The notes under the pieces: model-generated
What the model saw: only the letters and a program-made list of their open reading frames with translations
What the model was told of the DNA's origin: nothing
Database searches by the model: none
Origin: CAYTGM01 sp964437365
GTDB taxonomy: Bacteria; Sumerlaeota; Sumerlaeia; SLMS01
Direction: 5' to 3'
Assembly: GCA_964437365.1 (NCBI GenBank)
Contig: CAYTGM010000004.1
Coordinates: 1-64,000 of the forward strand
DNA length: 64,000 nucleotides
Part shown: positions 1-9,655 of the stretch, in pieces
Layout: the number at the start of each line of letters is the position of its first letter
How positions within the stretch are numbered: the first letter of the stretch is position 1
Program-made: the position numbers and the translations under genes

Positions 1-2
1 AT

Positions 3-155
3 AGGTACTATACATTCTACGATCTGGAAGGGAGATTGAAGAATGTTGAAAAAATTCTCGAATCCGATCCAAAAATTTCACAGAGATTCAAAAGAAAAGC
101 GTTGGAAGCTACTAAGCTGTTTATGGAGGAAAAGAGTCCATGTTTGGAAGACTGA
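3..155 (+). CDS. 3' end of a truncated gene, function unknown
   Basis: An open frame enters from the left edge and stops with TGA at 153-155, giving about 50 residues. The visible C-terminus is charged and probably helical (RYYTFYDLEGRLKNVEKILE, then a Lys/Glu-rich stretch ending CLED). I recognise no motif. The frame converges on the minus-strand membrane gene pair that follows. It could be the tail of a longer cytosolic protein, but the fragment is too short to name. Confidence 0.4.
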   Translation, partial: RYYTFYDLEGRLKNVEKILESDPKISQRFKRKALEATKLFMEEKSPCLED

Positions 156-205
156 CAAATTTGAAGTGTATAGCTGAAGCAGAGAATCCTGCGTAGATAG
201 ACGAG

Positions 206-562
206 TTACTCTTTCAACTTTTTGAGGATCAAATCCAAGTATTCCCCCACAGAAGCATACTTACCTGCATCCTTATTGTAGGAATTATAACGGCCATGCT
301 GCATCAGAAGGTCTAGAAGCAAAGCAAGAAAACCTCTTCGCATGGAACTGTTATTCGTTGTTCCGTCAATCAGTATTCTCCTCGCACAAAACGCTGTGTA
401 TGATAACCCGCCCATCAGCACAGCGAATCGCAAGATAATCATCATGAGCAAAAAAGGGCCAGCAAGAATATTGTCTTCGGAAGAGACTGAGGATGGATCA
501 TAAATAGAGCTGAAGATCATCAGGCAAATAGCCAAAGCGATGTCGAGAATTCCAAATCTCAC
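206..562 (-). CDS. Small membrane protein, unknown function
   Basis: A 118-residue protein with two or three predicted membrane segments: one at the N-terminus (around residues 4-20) and a longer hydrophobic stretch around 34-60. A charged cytosolic-looking C-terminus follows, ending LDLILKKLKE. The start is GTG at 562, with an AGGG ribosome-binding site 5 nt upstream. It begins 9 nt after the stop of the next membrane gene (572-850), so the two are likely co-transcribed and may form a pair. I recognise no family. Confidence 0.6.
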   Translation of the reverse strand: MRFGILDIALAICLMIFSSIYDPSSVSSEDNILAGPFLLMMIILRFAVLMGGLSYTAFCARRILIDGTTNNSSMRRGFLALLLDLLMQHGRYNSYNKDAGKYASVGEYLDLILKKLKE

Positions 563-571
563 ATATACCCT

Positions 572-850
572 TTAGGCATATCTGAGTTCTTCAAAGTTCA
601 GCTCATCTATATACTTCTTGATAGACCCCTTGCATTGGATCATCCGCCAGTTATTCAGCATGAGATGTAAAATTGGAAAAGGTAGGATACAGACAAAAGT
701 TGTAACGAGAGCCAGAAAGGCACGTGCATAGAAGTGGTTCTCGGGAAGGTCCTCTATAAGGAGAATAGTACAGAAATAAACTTCAGCCAGAATCAGGAGA
801 ACGTAAAAGACGGACGATACGAGAATATACCTTCTAAGTTTGCTGGTCAA
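572..850 (-). CDS. Small membrane protein, unknown function
   Basis: A 92-residue protein with two hydrophobic segments (around residues 9-30 and 42-65) separated by an acidic loop. It ends in a charged tail (EELRYA). The only in-frame start near the N-terminus is TTG at 850, and GGAG sits unusually close to it (2 nt), so the start is not certain. It lies directly upstream of the 118-residue membrane protein, 9 nt apart, in a two-gene unit. No family was recognised. Confidence 0.5.
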   Translation of the reverse strand: MTSKLRRYILVSSVFYVLLILAEVYFCTILLIEDLPENHFYARAFLALVTTFVCILPFPILHLMLNNWRMIQCKGSIKKYIDELNFEELRYA

Positions 851-962
851 TTCTCCGTGCTTTCAACAAGATTACTGAATAGGAGCTTCGTATGCATCCC
901 TCAGAGAACGGATCACTTGTTCGTTCCCAACGGTTCAAGCGATGATTTTCTTATATCCATAG

Positions 963-994
963 AAAAACCCACGCTGCTTCGATCAGCGTGGGTT
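963..994 (-). terminator. Rho-independent terminator of rpsN
   Basis: A perfect 9-bp stem (968-976 with 984-992, loop of 7) is followed on the minus strand by a run of five T. It lies about 50 nt after the rpsN stop codon, in the orientation to end that transcript. Confidence 0.85.
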
Positions 995-1042
995 ATAAAA
1001 ACTTTGGGGTAATGTAGAGGGGAACAGAAATCCCCGAGAGGC

Positions 1043-1348
1043 TTACCAGCTTGACTTGGTAACGCCTGTGATCTCGCCTTCGTGAGCGAGGCGACGGAAT
1101 TCGTTACGGCAAAGTCCGAAATAAGAGAGGTTTCCGCGGCCGCGGCCAGTCAGCTGGCAACGCTTGCGATAACGAATCTTTGCGCTGTTCCGAGGAAGCT
1201 TTTGGAGCTTCACGAAAGCCTCTTCAGCCTCTTCAGGAGAAGAATCGGGGCTGATGATGATTTTTTTCAGTTCCTGACGACGAGCTTCGAACTTGGCATT
1301 CAGGCGAGCTCTTTTTTCATTTCTTGCGATAACGCTTTTCTTAGCCAT
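1043..1348 (-). CDS. rpsN: 30S ribosomal protein S14 (zinc-independent form)
   Basis: A 101-residue S14 of the long form that lacks the CxxC zinc ribbon. It starts MAKKSVIARNEKR and carries the family signature RKRCQLTGRGRG followed by FGLCRNEFRRLAHEG, then the conserved C-terminus ITGVTKSSW. It is a small-subunit protein that binds 16S rRNA in the 30S head. The gene stands alone rather than in the spc operon, as is common for the C-minus form. It has its own hairpin terminator downstream. Identity is secure. Confidence 0.97.
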   Translation of the reverse strand: MAKKSVIARNEKRARLNAKFEARRQELKKIIISPDSSPEEAEEAFVKLQKLPRNSAKIRYRKRCQLTGRGRGNLSYFGLCRNEFRRLAHEGEITGVTKSSW

Positions 1349-2142
1349 TTTAAATCCGTTGTGACGAAATTAGATCTTTGTTTTCGGGCATACTTGTCCC
1401 GGGGCGTGGTAAAAGCCTGAATTCCCCCTCCCCTGTCAACAGGCAAATCAACAAATCTGACCGAATCCACCTCAAGAACGCACTTTTTTACTCTCGTGAC
1501 GTCGAACAACCACCAGGAAAAATCAGCAACTGATTACAAAACCAGCCGTAGCCCGACTCACATGCTTTTAAGTTTCGTGTCTCCTGCTTCTTCCATAATG
1601 CTCGGGTGCTTGCTCATGCACCAGACATGCATGAGAAAAGCAGGCGACCGGGGTAAAACCGATGACACAGGTAACAGTTGTCTAATGACATAGGTTACAT
1701 TCTTGAGGGCCAAGTTGAGGTTATATCGTCCCCGCTGGGCTCAAGGTCAGCGACAGTGGGGCCGATACAGGTTATTCTCTCGAGAAGGTAGCCTCTCCTT
1801 CCTGAGGGAATCATGAGAATGTTGTACCAGGCGACCAGATTTCCGCCCCCGAGATCCACAGATCCCATCGATTCCATAGATTACCGCTGGACCCGCCGTG
1901 ATCCATCGGAACGGAGCGCCCCTTCCATGACGCTCAAGCATCTCGTGTTTGTTGCCAGAACCTAAGCCCTGCTTTCACCAACCAGCTCCTGCACCGTCAC
2001 CGAATCAGCCTAATGGAGGGCTCCAAGCTCTTTCGAGAACGAACTTCGCTTGCAAGACACTTGAACCCTGAAGAACCTCTCTATGGTTACTTAACCACTG
2101 AAGACCCAAGTTTGAATTCAAAGAGCGATTCCCTTTCTCAAT
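1349..2142. other. Gene-poor region; possible remnant of a mobile element end
   Basis: No convincing gene is present. Around 1660-1700 two imperfect copies of a TGACAnAGGTnACA-like motif lie about 20 bp apart (ATGACACAGGTAACAG and ATGACATAGGTTACAT). They recall the terminal sequences beside IS481-type integrases, but this is memory-based and weak. Minus-strand open frames at 1695-1941 break into two overlapping frames (for example GSVDLGGGNLVAWYN), which could be the debris of one gene. Nothing can be named. Confidence 0.25.
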
Positions 2143-4701
2143 ATGTCTGCCCCTCATTACCTTTGCCTTCATGGCCATTTCTACCAGCCTCCCCGTGAGA
2201 ACCCGTGGCTTGAAGCTGTCGAGCTCCAGCCTTCTGCTCATCCTTATCATGACTGGAACAGGCGGATTACCATGGAGTGCTATGGCCCGAATACGAGTGC
2301 GAGAATTTCCACCTGGGATGGGCAGATTCTTTCCCTGAGAAATAACTATCGAAAGATCAGCTTTAACTTTGGCCCGACGCTGCTCAGTTGGATGGAGGCC
2401 AACAGGCCTGATATTTACGAAGAGATCATCCACGCCGATCAGCAGTCGGTGATCGAAAAGGGAGGCCATGGAAACGCGATCGCTCAGTCTTATAACCACA
2501 CCATCCTCCCGCTGGCCACAAAACGTGAGAAACAGATTCAGGTCTTCTGGGGGATAGAGGACTTCAGCGAGCGTTTTGGTCGTGACCCGGAAGGGATGTG
2601 GCTTCCCGAATGCGCTGTTGATCTGGACACGCTTGAAGTTCTGGCCTCCAACGGGATTTCCTACACCGTCCTTGCCCCACGACAGGCAAAATCTATCCGC
2701 ATTCCCAGAACAAGCAGTGCGGAAGGAACCGGGACCGACCGCGCCTGGATCTCCGTTGATGGCTCCCGTATAGATCCAACTCGCCCCTACCTCTGCAAGT
2801 TACCTTCGGGAAAGACAATTACGTTGTTCTTCTACGACGGTCCGATCAGCCAGGCGATTGCTTTCGAAGGTCTCCTGAATGACGGGACTGCCTTTGCCAA
2901 TCGTTTGATGCAGGGATATAACGATGCACGTCCCTGGGCTCAACTCCTCAGCATTGCGACTGATGGCGAAAGCTATGGACATCACCATAAACACGGGGAG
3001 ATGGCACTTGCCTATGCAATTCACGTGATCGAGCGCGAAGGGTGGGCAAGGGTTGTAAACTTCGGAGAATATCTGGCACAGTTTCCTGCCGAAGCAGAGG
3101 TTAAAATCCACGACAATTCCTCGTGGTCCTGTGTTCATGGAGTTGGACGCTGGAAAGAGGATTGTGGGTGTAACTCTGGAGGAAACCCTGAATGGCATCA
3201 GAAGTGGCGCGCGCCGCTTCGTGAAGCCTTTAGATTGCTGACAGACAAGGCGGATGCGGTCTATGATGAGCAGGGACCAAAGTACTTCAAGAACCCTGAA
3301 AAGGCATTAAGAAACTATATACACGTGCTGCTTGATGGCAAGCTGGAGCAGTTTCGCCTCTTTATTTCAAAAGAAGGAAAATCAGAAGCAGTTCAGGAAA
3401 GCCATCTGGAGATTCTCCGTCTGATGGAGATGATGCGCAACGCCCAGCTTATCTATACAAGCTGTGCCTGGTTCTTTGATGAAGTTTCTGGTATTGAGAC
3501 TGTCCAGAACCTGAAATACGCAGGTCGTCTCATCCAGCTTCTTCTCCCCTTTGACGATGAAATCGAAGGAAAGTTTATCGAAAAACTGGAATCTTGTCCA
3601 AGCAATATCAAAGAATTTCAGGATGCGACTTATTGCTATCTGAACTGGGTTCATCCTGACATCGTTGATCTTCATCGCGTAATTGCTCATTATGTGATCA
3701 GCAACGTTGATCGTGAAGACGAGGGGTTCTGCCAGCTTTACTGTTATGAATTGCATGAAAGAGACAGTTATTCTTCCTCTTTTGGAAACACGAAAATGAA
3801 GCTCTGTCGTGTTTCAGCGACTTCTCTCATCGACGGTGAGCATATAGATACAACAGCGGTTGCTCTTCACTTTGGTGGGCATGACTTCCGGTGCTCTATC
3901 ACGAGACAGCTGGGCTACCAGGAATACAACCAGCTCAAGGAGGAGTTATTCACAACTTATCACAAACGATCCATGACTCATCTCGTAAGAGCTGTTGATG
4001 AGTTTTTTGGCAGAAAGTATTACTCGCTGACTCATATGTTTCGAGAAGGGAAACGCGAGCTCTTGCAGCGCATCACCAATGAATCGTTCGCAAAATTTGA
4101 TGATACGATTACGACGATCTATAACGAAAACAGAAAGTTCATGGACTATCTTCTGGAAGCGGGAGCACCACTCCCCCGCAGTTTCGTTGCCGCTGCAGAG
4201 TTTGTTCTGAAACAGCGTCTCGTATCACTGTTCAGTGAGTTTGAAGAACTGGAAAGCCTCGATGATATTCTTCAAACGGCACGTGAAGTCCGTCAGTATA
4301 ACCTTAAAATGAAAGATCCCGAAGTGACGCACCTGCTGAGCAAGACATTCTCGACAGCTTTTCATCGACTCGGACTTTCACCAAACATCGAGAATTGCGA
4401 CACAGCAGAAGCTCTTCTCAGAGTCTATCGATACCTTGATCTGACGCCTGACCACTGGGAGGCTCAGAATATTGTCTATGCGCTGATTCACCGCTCACCT
4501 CTTCCGGCACATCTGGTCAGGAAAAGCCCAACGATAGATGTAAGAGAAGAATCCACTCTTCCCGCACTGAGAAAGCTTGCAGAAAAGCTCTCTGTCAACC
4601 AGGAGCCATTTGAAGAAACCTCTTCTATACTGGAGTCAAGAACCAGTGGCAGCCATGAGCGTGTCCCTGTAGGCGACATTTATGGTGAAGGCGAGGCGTA
4701 G
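2143..4701 (+). CDS. Glycoside hydrolase family 57 enzyme, DUF3536 type
   Basis: An 852-residue cytosolic alpha-glucan-active enzyme. The N-terminus carries the GH57 opening motif CLHGHFYQPPREN (residues 8-20). Next come YNHTILPL (around 117) and GMWLPECAVD (around 150), whose Glu is the expected nucleophile. ATDGESYGHHHKHGE (around 270) supplies the candidate acid Asp. The long helical C-terminal half fits the DUF3536 layout. Substrate (amylase, glucanotransferase or branching) cannot be told from sequence. No signal peptide is seen. The ATG at 2143 lacks an obvious Shine-Dalgarno, but the GH57 motif begins within ten residues, so the start is sound. The 3' end overlaps the convergent FG-GAP gene by 22 bp. 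A second GH57 (25407-27011) and a pullulanase (45038-47605) lie in the window, suggesting glycogen-like storage. Confidence 0.9.
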   Translation: MSAPHYLCLHGHFYQPPRENPWLEAVELQPSAHPYHDWNRRITMECYGPNTSARISTWDGQILSLRNNYRKISFNFGPTLLSWMEANRPDIYEEIIHADQQSVIEKGGHGNAIAQSYNHTILPLATKREKQIQVFWGIEDFSERFGRDPEGMWLPECAVDLDTLEVLASNGISYTVLAPRQAKSIRIPRTSSAEGTGTDRAWISVDGSRIDPTRPYLCKLPSGKTITLFFYDGPISQAIAFEGLLNDGTAFANRLMQGYNDARPWAQLLSIATDGESYGHHHKHGEMALAYAIHVIEREGWARVVNFGEYLAQFPAEAEVKIHDNSSWSCVHGVGRWKEDCGCNSGGNPEWHQKWRAPLREAFRLLTDKADAVYDEQGPKYFKNPEKALRNYIHVLLDGKLEQFRLFISKEGKSEAVQESHLEILRLMEMMRNAQLIYTSCAWFFDEVSGIETVQNLKYAGRLIQLLLPFDDEIEGKFIEKLESCPSNIKEFQDATYCYLNWVHPDIVDLHRVIAHYVISNVDREDEGFCQLYCYELHERDSYSSSFGNTKMKLCRVSATSLIDGEHIDTTAVALHFGGHDFRCSITRQLGYQEYNQLKEELFTTYHKRSMTHLVRAVDEFFGRKYYSLTHMFREGKRELLQRITNESFAKFDDTITTIYNENRKFMDYLLEAGAPLPRSFVAAAEFVLKQRLVSLFSEFEELESLDDILQTAREVRQYNLKMKDPEVTHLLSKTFSTAFHRLGLSPNIENCDTAEALLRVYRYLDLTPDHWEAQNIVYALIHRSPLPAHLVRKSPTIDVREESTLPALRKLAEKLSVNQEPFEETSSILESRTSGSHERVPVGDIYGEGEA

Positions 4702-6953
4702 GAGAAGACTTCCAGCGTTTGAAGGTACACGCTGGGCTCAAAGACTTTATCTTCAACCGCAACATTCAGAAAATCAAAAGCTGCAACAGCCGGGTTTCCA
4801 ATTGTATAGGCAGGTGGAGCAAACCACAGATCGATTGTCACTGGCACCTCATCCCTGGGATAAAGAGCCAAAGAACCTTCAGCTTCAACATTCACATAGC
4901 TGGCAACCTGAAACGACAACTCGTTCACGCGACACCTCAGGGCCGGTGCCACATCGAGATCCTGCAGGGAAGCATCACTGAACAGCCTAAATCGTATCCT
5001 GTATATTTTGTCTGCCTCTATCGCAAAGAGAGACGACTCTTCCGGAGATTGCCAGTACCCGAAGAGACTCCCCGGCTCGCCCTCGGTCCTGATCCCAAGA
5101 CCCTGTTCTTTAAGCCTGAAGTCAGGTGCGCCTAGACTCCCCACGTTTGTCACTGTTTTCCATCCGTTGCTTTTTCCTCCTCGAAAGTCAAGGCTCAGGA
5201 TTTCCGTTTCAGTCTTCATAAAATCTGATCCAACCAGATCCATGCGAACCCCGTTCAATCGTGCCTCTGCTTCAGGCAATGGGAGAGTATCATCAGCAAG
5301 TCGGTCCATGGAGATTCTTGCGGATGCCACCTCTTCAGGAAATTCTACTATTTGTGTATACAGAAAGGATTCAGCCTCCTCGAAGGGAAGCGGTGGAACA
5401 TCGGGAGAAGTAACCATTACTTGAGAGAGATGAAAATCGAGAGATGAGACTCGAGTACGAACAATCGGAGAGGGAGCTTGAAAAAGCCCCTGGTAATTCC
5501 GCTCCCAGGAGAACAGGAGGAGGTTGCTCTGTCCCGCCAAACCGGGGTTTCTGACTCCGATTTGAGGCGAGTCCCAGCTTCGAAAACCGAACTCTGTCGA
5601 AGCGCCTGGTACGATGCGGATAGCGCCCGCCGAAAACCGTGCGATACCTCCAGGGATTTTGGGAATCGTCGAAGAGCTCCACCCGTCTGGAGTCCCTTCA
5701 AAATCAAACTCCAGGTCGGTATCATGAACCATGTAGTTTTCCAGCCAGGCTGTGAACTTACTGGATCCATTAAACCCAAAGAGAATATCACTATCTCCAT
5801 CATTGTCTAAATCAGAATAGATCATCCCTACCGGTACGGGATGGGATTCAAAGGAATATAGATGACTGGTGAAACCAAGTGAATCAGGGGTTCCTTCGAA
5901 GAGATAAATTGTATTTCTGGTCGCGTAGACACTGAGAAAGTCAGTCCCGTTCAACTTTAATGATTCGCCGCCAGGACCAAGGAGCCCCTCACTCTGGCCA
6001 CTTCCGGCCAGGACGATCCGATTCCTAACTGAGAACTTTCCTTCATCTGACATGTTGATCACATAGCGCCTTGTCCCGGAAATAAAATCAAGGACAGCCG
6101 CATAGACAAATTCTTCATAACCATCGCCATTTAAATCGGTAGGTGAGCGAGGAAAGGCGGGAACCCTCACCGGAGGAATAATCTCTTCGCGATACCCACC
6201 ACTGCATTGATCGCAGGAAATAAGGAGACGAAAGCCCGGATCCAGATAATCAGAGTAAAAGTCAACTCGGCCATCATTGTTAAAATTTGCAGTACCTAAG
6301 ATTGCCAAATTGCTAAACTCGAGTGGGAGATTATCTTGAGGAAACCACAGTGGTGAGTTACCGGTCAGGTTGTTCGTCGGCCCGATCATGGCAAAGCGAC
6401 CATCCACCAGGAGTTCCATCTTGAAGAGGCCGCTGGACTGTTCTGGGAATATTCTCAGTATCTGTATAGATTGGCCCTGCGAGGATATGTCGTAGAATCG
6501 CTCTTCAGTGTTCCCTGAGGAAAGGTTGAGATCATGCCACGTGATTCTTCCCTCACTCCTCTTAAGAACAAGTTCAGCTTCAGGATCGTTATCAACATTG
6601 AAAGGAATCAGATCACCTTCGATCACGCCCAAATTACAGGTCTTACTGAAACTGGGAAGATCACCGACTTGACCTATTCTTAGGGTAATGACATTTGATG
6701 AATTGTCACGCATCAGAATGTCGGGAACTCCATCTCCACTAATATCTGTAATAGACAGAATTGTTGAGTCTTCTTCGAAGAGTTCCAGAGTTTGGAGCTG
6801 CGCCAGCCCTGGTCTTAAAGCAAGTGTGACCCTGCCATCGATTATCGGAACTTGAAAAGCGATAAAGGTCATAAGAAATACCAGATATCGACATAAGGGA
6901 ACCGATTGCACGGTCACTTGATCTGCAACAGTCTTGTAAGCTCGATAATTCAT
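4680..6953 (-). CDS. Exported FG-GAP/VCBS-repeat protein (beta-propeller)
   Basis: About 757 residues from the ATG at 6953; upstream in-frame TTG (6980) and GTG are alternatives. A hydrophobic segment at the N-terminus (LCRYLVFLMTFIAF) looks like a signal or anchor. The N-terminal half has calcium-loop repeats typical of FG-GAP/VCBS propellers: DISGDGVPDILMRDN, FNNDGRVDFYSDY, DLNGDGYEEFVYA and DLDNDGDSDILFGFN. The C-terminal 350 residues look like two beta-sandwich modules of unknown type, each built around a weakly repeated DFEGTPDGWSS / DFRGGKSNGWKTV opening. No sorting signal is seen at the C-terminus. The role is likely extracellular binding or structure, which is inference. The tail overlaps the GH57 gene by 22 bp on opposite strands. 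Confidence 0.75.
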   Translation of the reverse strand: MNYRAYKTVADQVTVQSVPLCRYLVFLMTFIAFQVPIIDGRVTLALRPGLAQLQTLELFEEDSTILSITDISGDGVPDILMRDNSSNVITLRIGQVGDLPSFSKTCNLGVIEGDLIPFNVDNDPEAELVLKRSEGRITWHDLNLSSGNTEERFYDISSQGQSIQILRIFPEQSSGLFKMELLVDGRFAMIGPTNNLTGNSPLWFPQDNLPLEFSNLAILGTANFNNDGRVDFYSDYLDPGFRLLISCDQCSGGYREEIIPPVRVPAFPRSPTDLNGDGYEEFVYAAVLDFISGTRRYVINMSDEGKFSVRNRIVLAGSGQSEGLLGPGGESLKLNGTDFLSVYATRNTIYLFEGTPDSLGFTSHLYSFESHPVPVGMIYSDLDNDGDSDILFGFNGSSKFTAWLENYMVHDTDLEFDFEGTPDGWSSSTIPKIPGGIARFSAGAIRIVPGASTEFGFRSWDSPQIGVRNPGLAGQSNLLLFSWERNYQGLFQAPSPIVRTRVSSLDFHLSQVMVTSPDVPPLPFEEAESFLYTQIVEFPEEVASARISMDRLADDTLPLPEAEARLNGVRMDLVGSDFMKTETEILSLDFRGGKSNGWKTVTNVGSLGAPDFRLKEQGLGIRTEGEPGSLFGYWQSPEESSLFAIEADKIYRIRFRLFSDASLQDLDVAPALRCRVNELSFQVASYVNVEAEGSLALYPRDEVPVTIDLWFAPPAYTIGNPAVAAFDFLNVAVEDKVFEPSVYLQTLEVFSYASPSP

Positions 6954-7069
6954 GATACAGAGAAGCCTCACCCCTTTCAAGAGGTGGAAGCATCCATGAT
7001 CACCGGAGAACCTGACAAATGGAAACTACAGGGCACTTTGCTTTTGTTACTATTTGAGGAGCCGGAGAG

Positions 7070-8053
7070 TCAGTCGCCGTAGCCCTCTGGGTGCTTACGG
7101 TGCCAGATCCAGGCATCGCGAATGATCGCCTCAAGGTCACCCCTCTCGGGCTGCCAGCTGAGCTTTTCACGGGCGAGAGTTGCATCAGCAATAAGCCTTG
7201 ATGGGTCCCCAGGTCGACGTTCTGACTCGACGACGGGAATAGCGAACTGAGTCACTTTTCTGCAGGTTTCAATCACTTCGCGCACAGAGAATCCGTTGCC
7301 GTTGCCGAGATTGCAAATCAGCGGGGCTCCCCCCTTAACCAGGTAGTCGAGTGCTTTGAGATGCGCACTTGCAAGGTCAGAAACATGTATATAATCTCGA
7401 ATGCATGTACCATCGGGAGTATCATAATCTGTTCCGAAAATCGAGATTGAATCCCGTTGACCAAGGGCAACCTGAAGTACCAGCGGAATTAAATGGGATT
7501 CTGGTGTATGGTCTTCACCCTTAAACGCCGTTGCACCGCAGGCGTTGAAGTAGCGGAGGGCAACGAAGGTGAAGTCATAGGCTTGCGAATATGCCTCCAT
7601 TGCCTGCTCCATAAACCTCTTAGACAGTCCGTAGGGATTAGTAGGAACCGTTGGATGATCTTCAGTCAGAGGAATCTTCTGAGGTTCGCCATAGGTGGCG
7701 GCGGTACTCGAAAATACCAGATGCTTCACACCGGCTTCTTTGATGGCTCGAAGAAGCGAAAGCGTTCCTCCCACATTGTTTTCGAAATACTTTGCTGGGT
7801 CCTGAACCGACTCTCCGACAAGTGAAAAGGCGGCAAAGTGAACGACCGCATCAATCTTGTACTCTTTGAGCGCCTTAGTTAAATCATCGGTATTCTTCAA
7901 ATCGCAGGTGAGCAGTGTTACCTCCTGATCGATGGCCGACCGATGCCCGTTGGATAAATTATCAACGACAACGACCCGATCCCCTCTGTCCATCAAGGCT
8001 TCGACAGTAACACTCCCAATGTAGCCCGCGCCACCAGTTACTAATACATTCAT
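7070..8053 (-). CDS. galE: UDP-glucose 4-epimerase
   Basis: A 327-residue extended short-chain dehydrogenase that interconverts UDP-glucose and UDP-galactose with bound NAD. The NAD-binding Rossmann motif TGGAGYIGS is at residues 6-14. The catalytic serine region is SSTAATYGEPQ (around 115), and the YxxxK pair lies in NPYGLSKRFMEQ (around 140). The C-terminal substrate-binding motifs CNLGNGNGFSVREVI and RRPGDPSRLIAD follow. Length is close to the usual 330-340. The ATG at 8053 has CGGAG 9 nt upstream. It is probably a single-gene unit, diverging from the DUF2079 gene. It supplies galactose for surface glycans, fitting the glycan-type genes elsewhere in the window. Confidence 0.95.
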   Translation of the reverse strand: MNVLVTGGAGYIGSVTVEALMDRGDRVVVVDNLSNGHRSAIDQEVTLLTCDLKNTDDLTKALKEYKIDAVVHFAAFSLVGESVQDPAKYFENNVGGTLSLLRAIKEAGVKHLVFSSTAATYGEPQKIPLTEDHPTVPTNPYGLSKRFMEQAMEAYSQAYDFTFVALRYFNACGATAFKGEDHTPESHLIPLVLQVALGQRDSISIFGTDYDTPDGTCIRDYIHVSDLASAHLKALDYLVKGGAPLICNLGNGNGFSVREVIETCRKVTQFAIPVVESERRPGDPSRLIADATLAREKLSWQPERGDLEAIIRDAWIWHRKHPEGYGD

Positions 8054-8179
8054 ATGTTTGAACTCCGTACTCTTAATTTTCGTCAGTTCTGCTCAAGGGT
8101 AGAGGGGGAATCAAGCAAAGCCGACATGTTCTCAGGATGACATTGACCCCGTTCACGTTTGGACTGCCTGAATAGGCTG

Positions 8180-9655
8180 ATGAGTGAAGAAAAAAAACAG
8201 AGTCGGCTATTCTGGTCCGTCCTGCTGGGACAGGTCGCCCTTGCGCTTGCGTGGATGACCTACGTGACATGGACACAATATGCTTCGAATAGAGTCTATC
8301 TGGCGGATGCTGGTAAATTCGACTTTATTTGTGCCGGTTGGAAATACGGGCACTTCATGAAGTCTCCTCTTGCCTGGGAGGTAGACGTCAACTACTTCGC
8401 CGCGCACATGCGCCCTGTTTTTCTTCTGATATCTGTTTTCTATTTTCTTTTTGACCATCCCATGACTCTCTTGAGCTTCATGAACGTCAGTCTTGCTTGT
8501 GCAGCGATTCCTCTCGCACTTTATGCAAAAGAAGTTCTCGGGGGTATGAGACTTCCACTGGGAATTTCCTTTGTCTATCTAACCAATCATTTCATCGCTT
8601 CCATCCATCTTGCCAATCACCCTGAGTCGATTGCTTTCTTAGGCTTCTTCTTCCTGTTCTACAGCTACAGCCGCCAGCTCTGGATACCATATATACTCTC
8701 TCTTCTCTGGATCTTCTCTGTAAAAGAAGATATGGGACTGTGGACGTTCTTTGCGGGATTAGCAATCCTGCTCCATCCTGGCAAAGGCCGTGTTAAATGG
8801 GGAATCACGACATGTGTGTCTGGACTTGCTTGGTGGTTTATTGCGCTTCTGCTGATGAAGTTAGCAGGAAGCGAAGTCTATCAGCAGTTAGATGAAACCC
8901 CGATCAGTCGCTTTGCTGGCATGGGTGAAAGCAAACTGGAGGTTTTGCTTTATATCCTGGTGAACCCATTAGAGATTGCATCTAAAATTCTTAACCCTAC
9001 CCTGATTGTCCTTTTCCTCTCGACGGGTCTGGTTGCTTTGTGTGACTGGCGAAGCTGCTGGATAATTGCGGCAGGGGCAGGGGTCTTCATGATCACCGAT
9101 GACTCTCTCGTGGGGAAGCTATGGTATTACTACAGCTACGCAGCCATCCCATTCTTGTTTTACAGTACCATCCATGGCGCAAAGAACCTCATGGATTTGC
9201 TGCACAAATGGAAACCCTCAATCAGCACTCACCATTTACAAATCAGCATTTCAGCACTTTTCATTTTGACTGGAGTTATTTCTGCTCCGCTGGCAACAAG
9301 AACAGATGGTTATCGCAGGGTTCCGTTTAAAATCGAGAAGGTGCATCGCTACCTTGATGACATCATTCCACTTCTACCTGAAGACGCGCCTGTTGCGGCA
9401 CAATATGAGATCTATACACGAATCCCCAATCGTGAGGTCAAGTTACCATTCAGGCAAAGGTACCTGAAAGACGTAGAGTATATCTTCCTTGCAACCTACG
9501 TTTTCCCCCCTGCGGATTTGCGTGGAGAAAAGAAAGCCCAGGAGCTGAATGAGCTCCTGGACTACATCAATTCGGAAAACTGCGAAGTAGTCTTCGAGGG
9601 AAGTGGTTACCTGATCCTGAAACGTCTCGACTACAATACTAACGACAAAGATTAA
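8180..9655 (+). CDS. DUF2079 multi-pass membrane protein
   Basis: About 491 residues with roughly ten hydrophobic segments. The first (around residues 12-30) is followed by a periplasmic loop carrying NYFAAHMRPVFLLISVFYF, the conserved region of DUF2079 proteins. DUF2079 resembles lipid-linked-sugar glycosyltransferases of the PMT/ArnT type, so a role in surface glycan or lipid modification is likely but unproven. The C-terminal 130 residues are soluble and end LILKRLDYNTNDKD. I took ATG at 8180; an in-frame TTG at 8159 is possible. The last 4 bp overlap the convergent thiG gene. Confidence 0.75.
   Translation: MSEEKKQSRLFWSVLLGQVALALAWMTYVTWTQYASNRVYLADAGKFDFICAGWKYGHFMKSPLAWEVDVNYFAAHMRPVFLLISVFYFLFDHPMTLLSFMNVSLACAAIPLALYAKEVLGGMRLPLGISFVYLTNHFIASIHLANHPESIAFLGFFFLFYSYSRQLWIPYILSLLWIFSVKEDMGLWTFFAGLAILLHPGKGRVKWGITTCVSGLAWWFIALLLMKLAGSEVYQQLDETPISRFAGMGESKLEVLLYILVNPLEIASKILNPTLIVLFLSTGLVALCDWRSCWIIAAGAGVFMITDDSLVGKLWYYYSYAAIPFLFYSTIHGAKNLMDLLHKWKPSISTHHLQISISALFILTGVISAPLATRTDGYRRVPFKIEKVHRYLDDIIPLLPEDAPVAAQYEIYTRIPNREVKLPFRQRYLKDVEYIFLATYVFPPADLRGEKKAQELNELLDYINSENCEVVFEGSGYLILKRLDYNTNDKD

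Noticed and set aside
1082..1420. Plus-strand frame overlapping rpsN
   Set aside because: It is antisense to a certain ribosomal protein gene.
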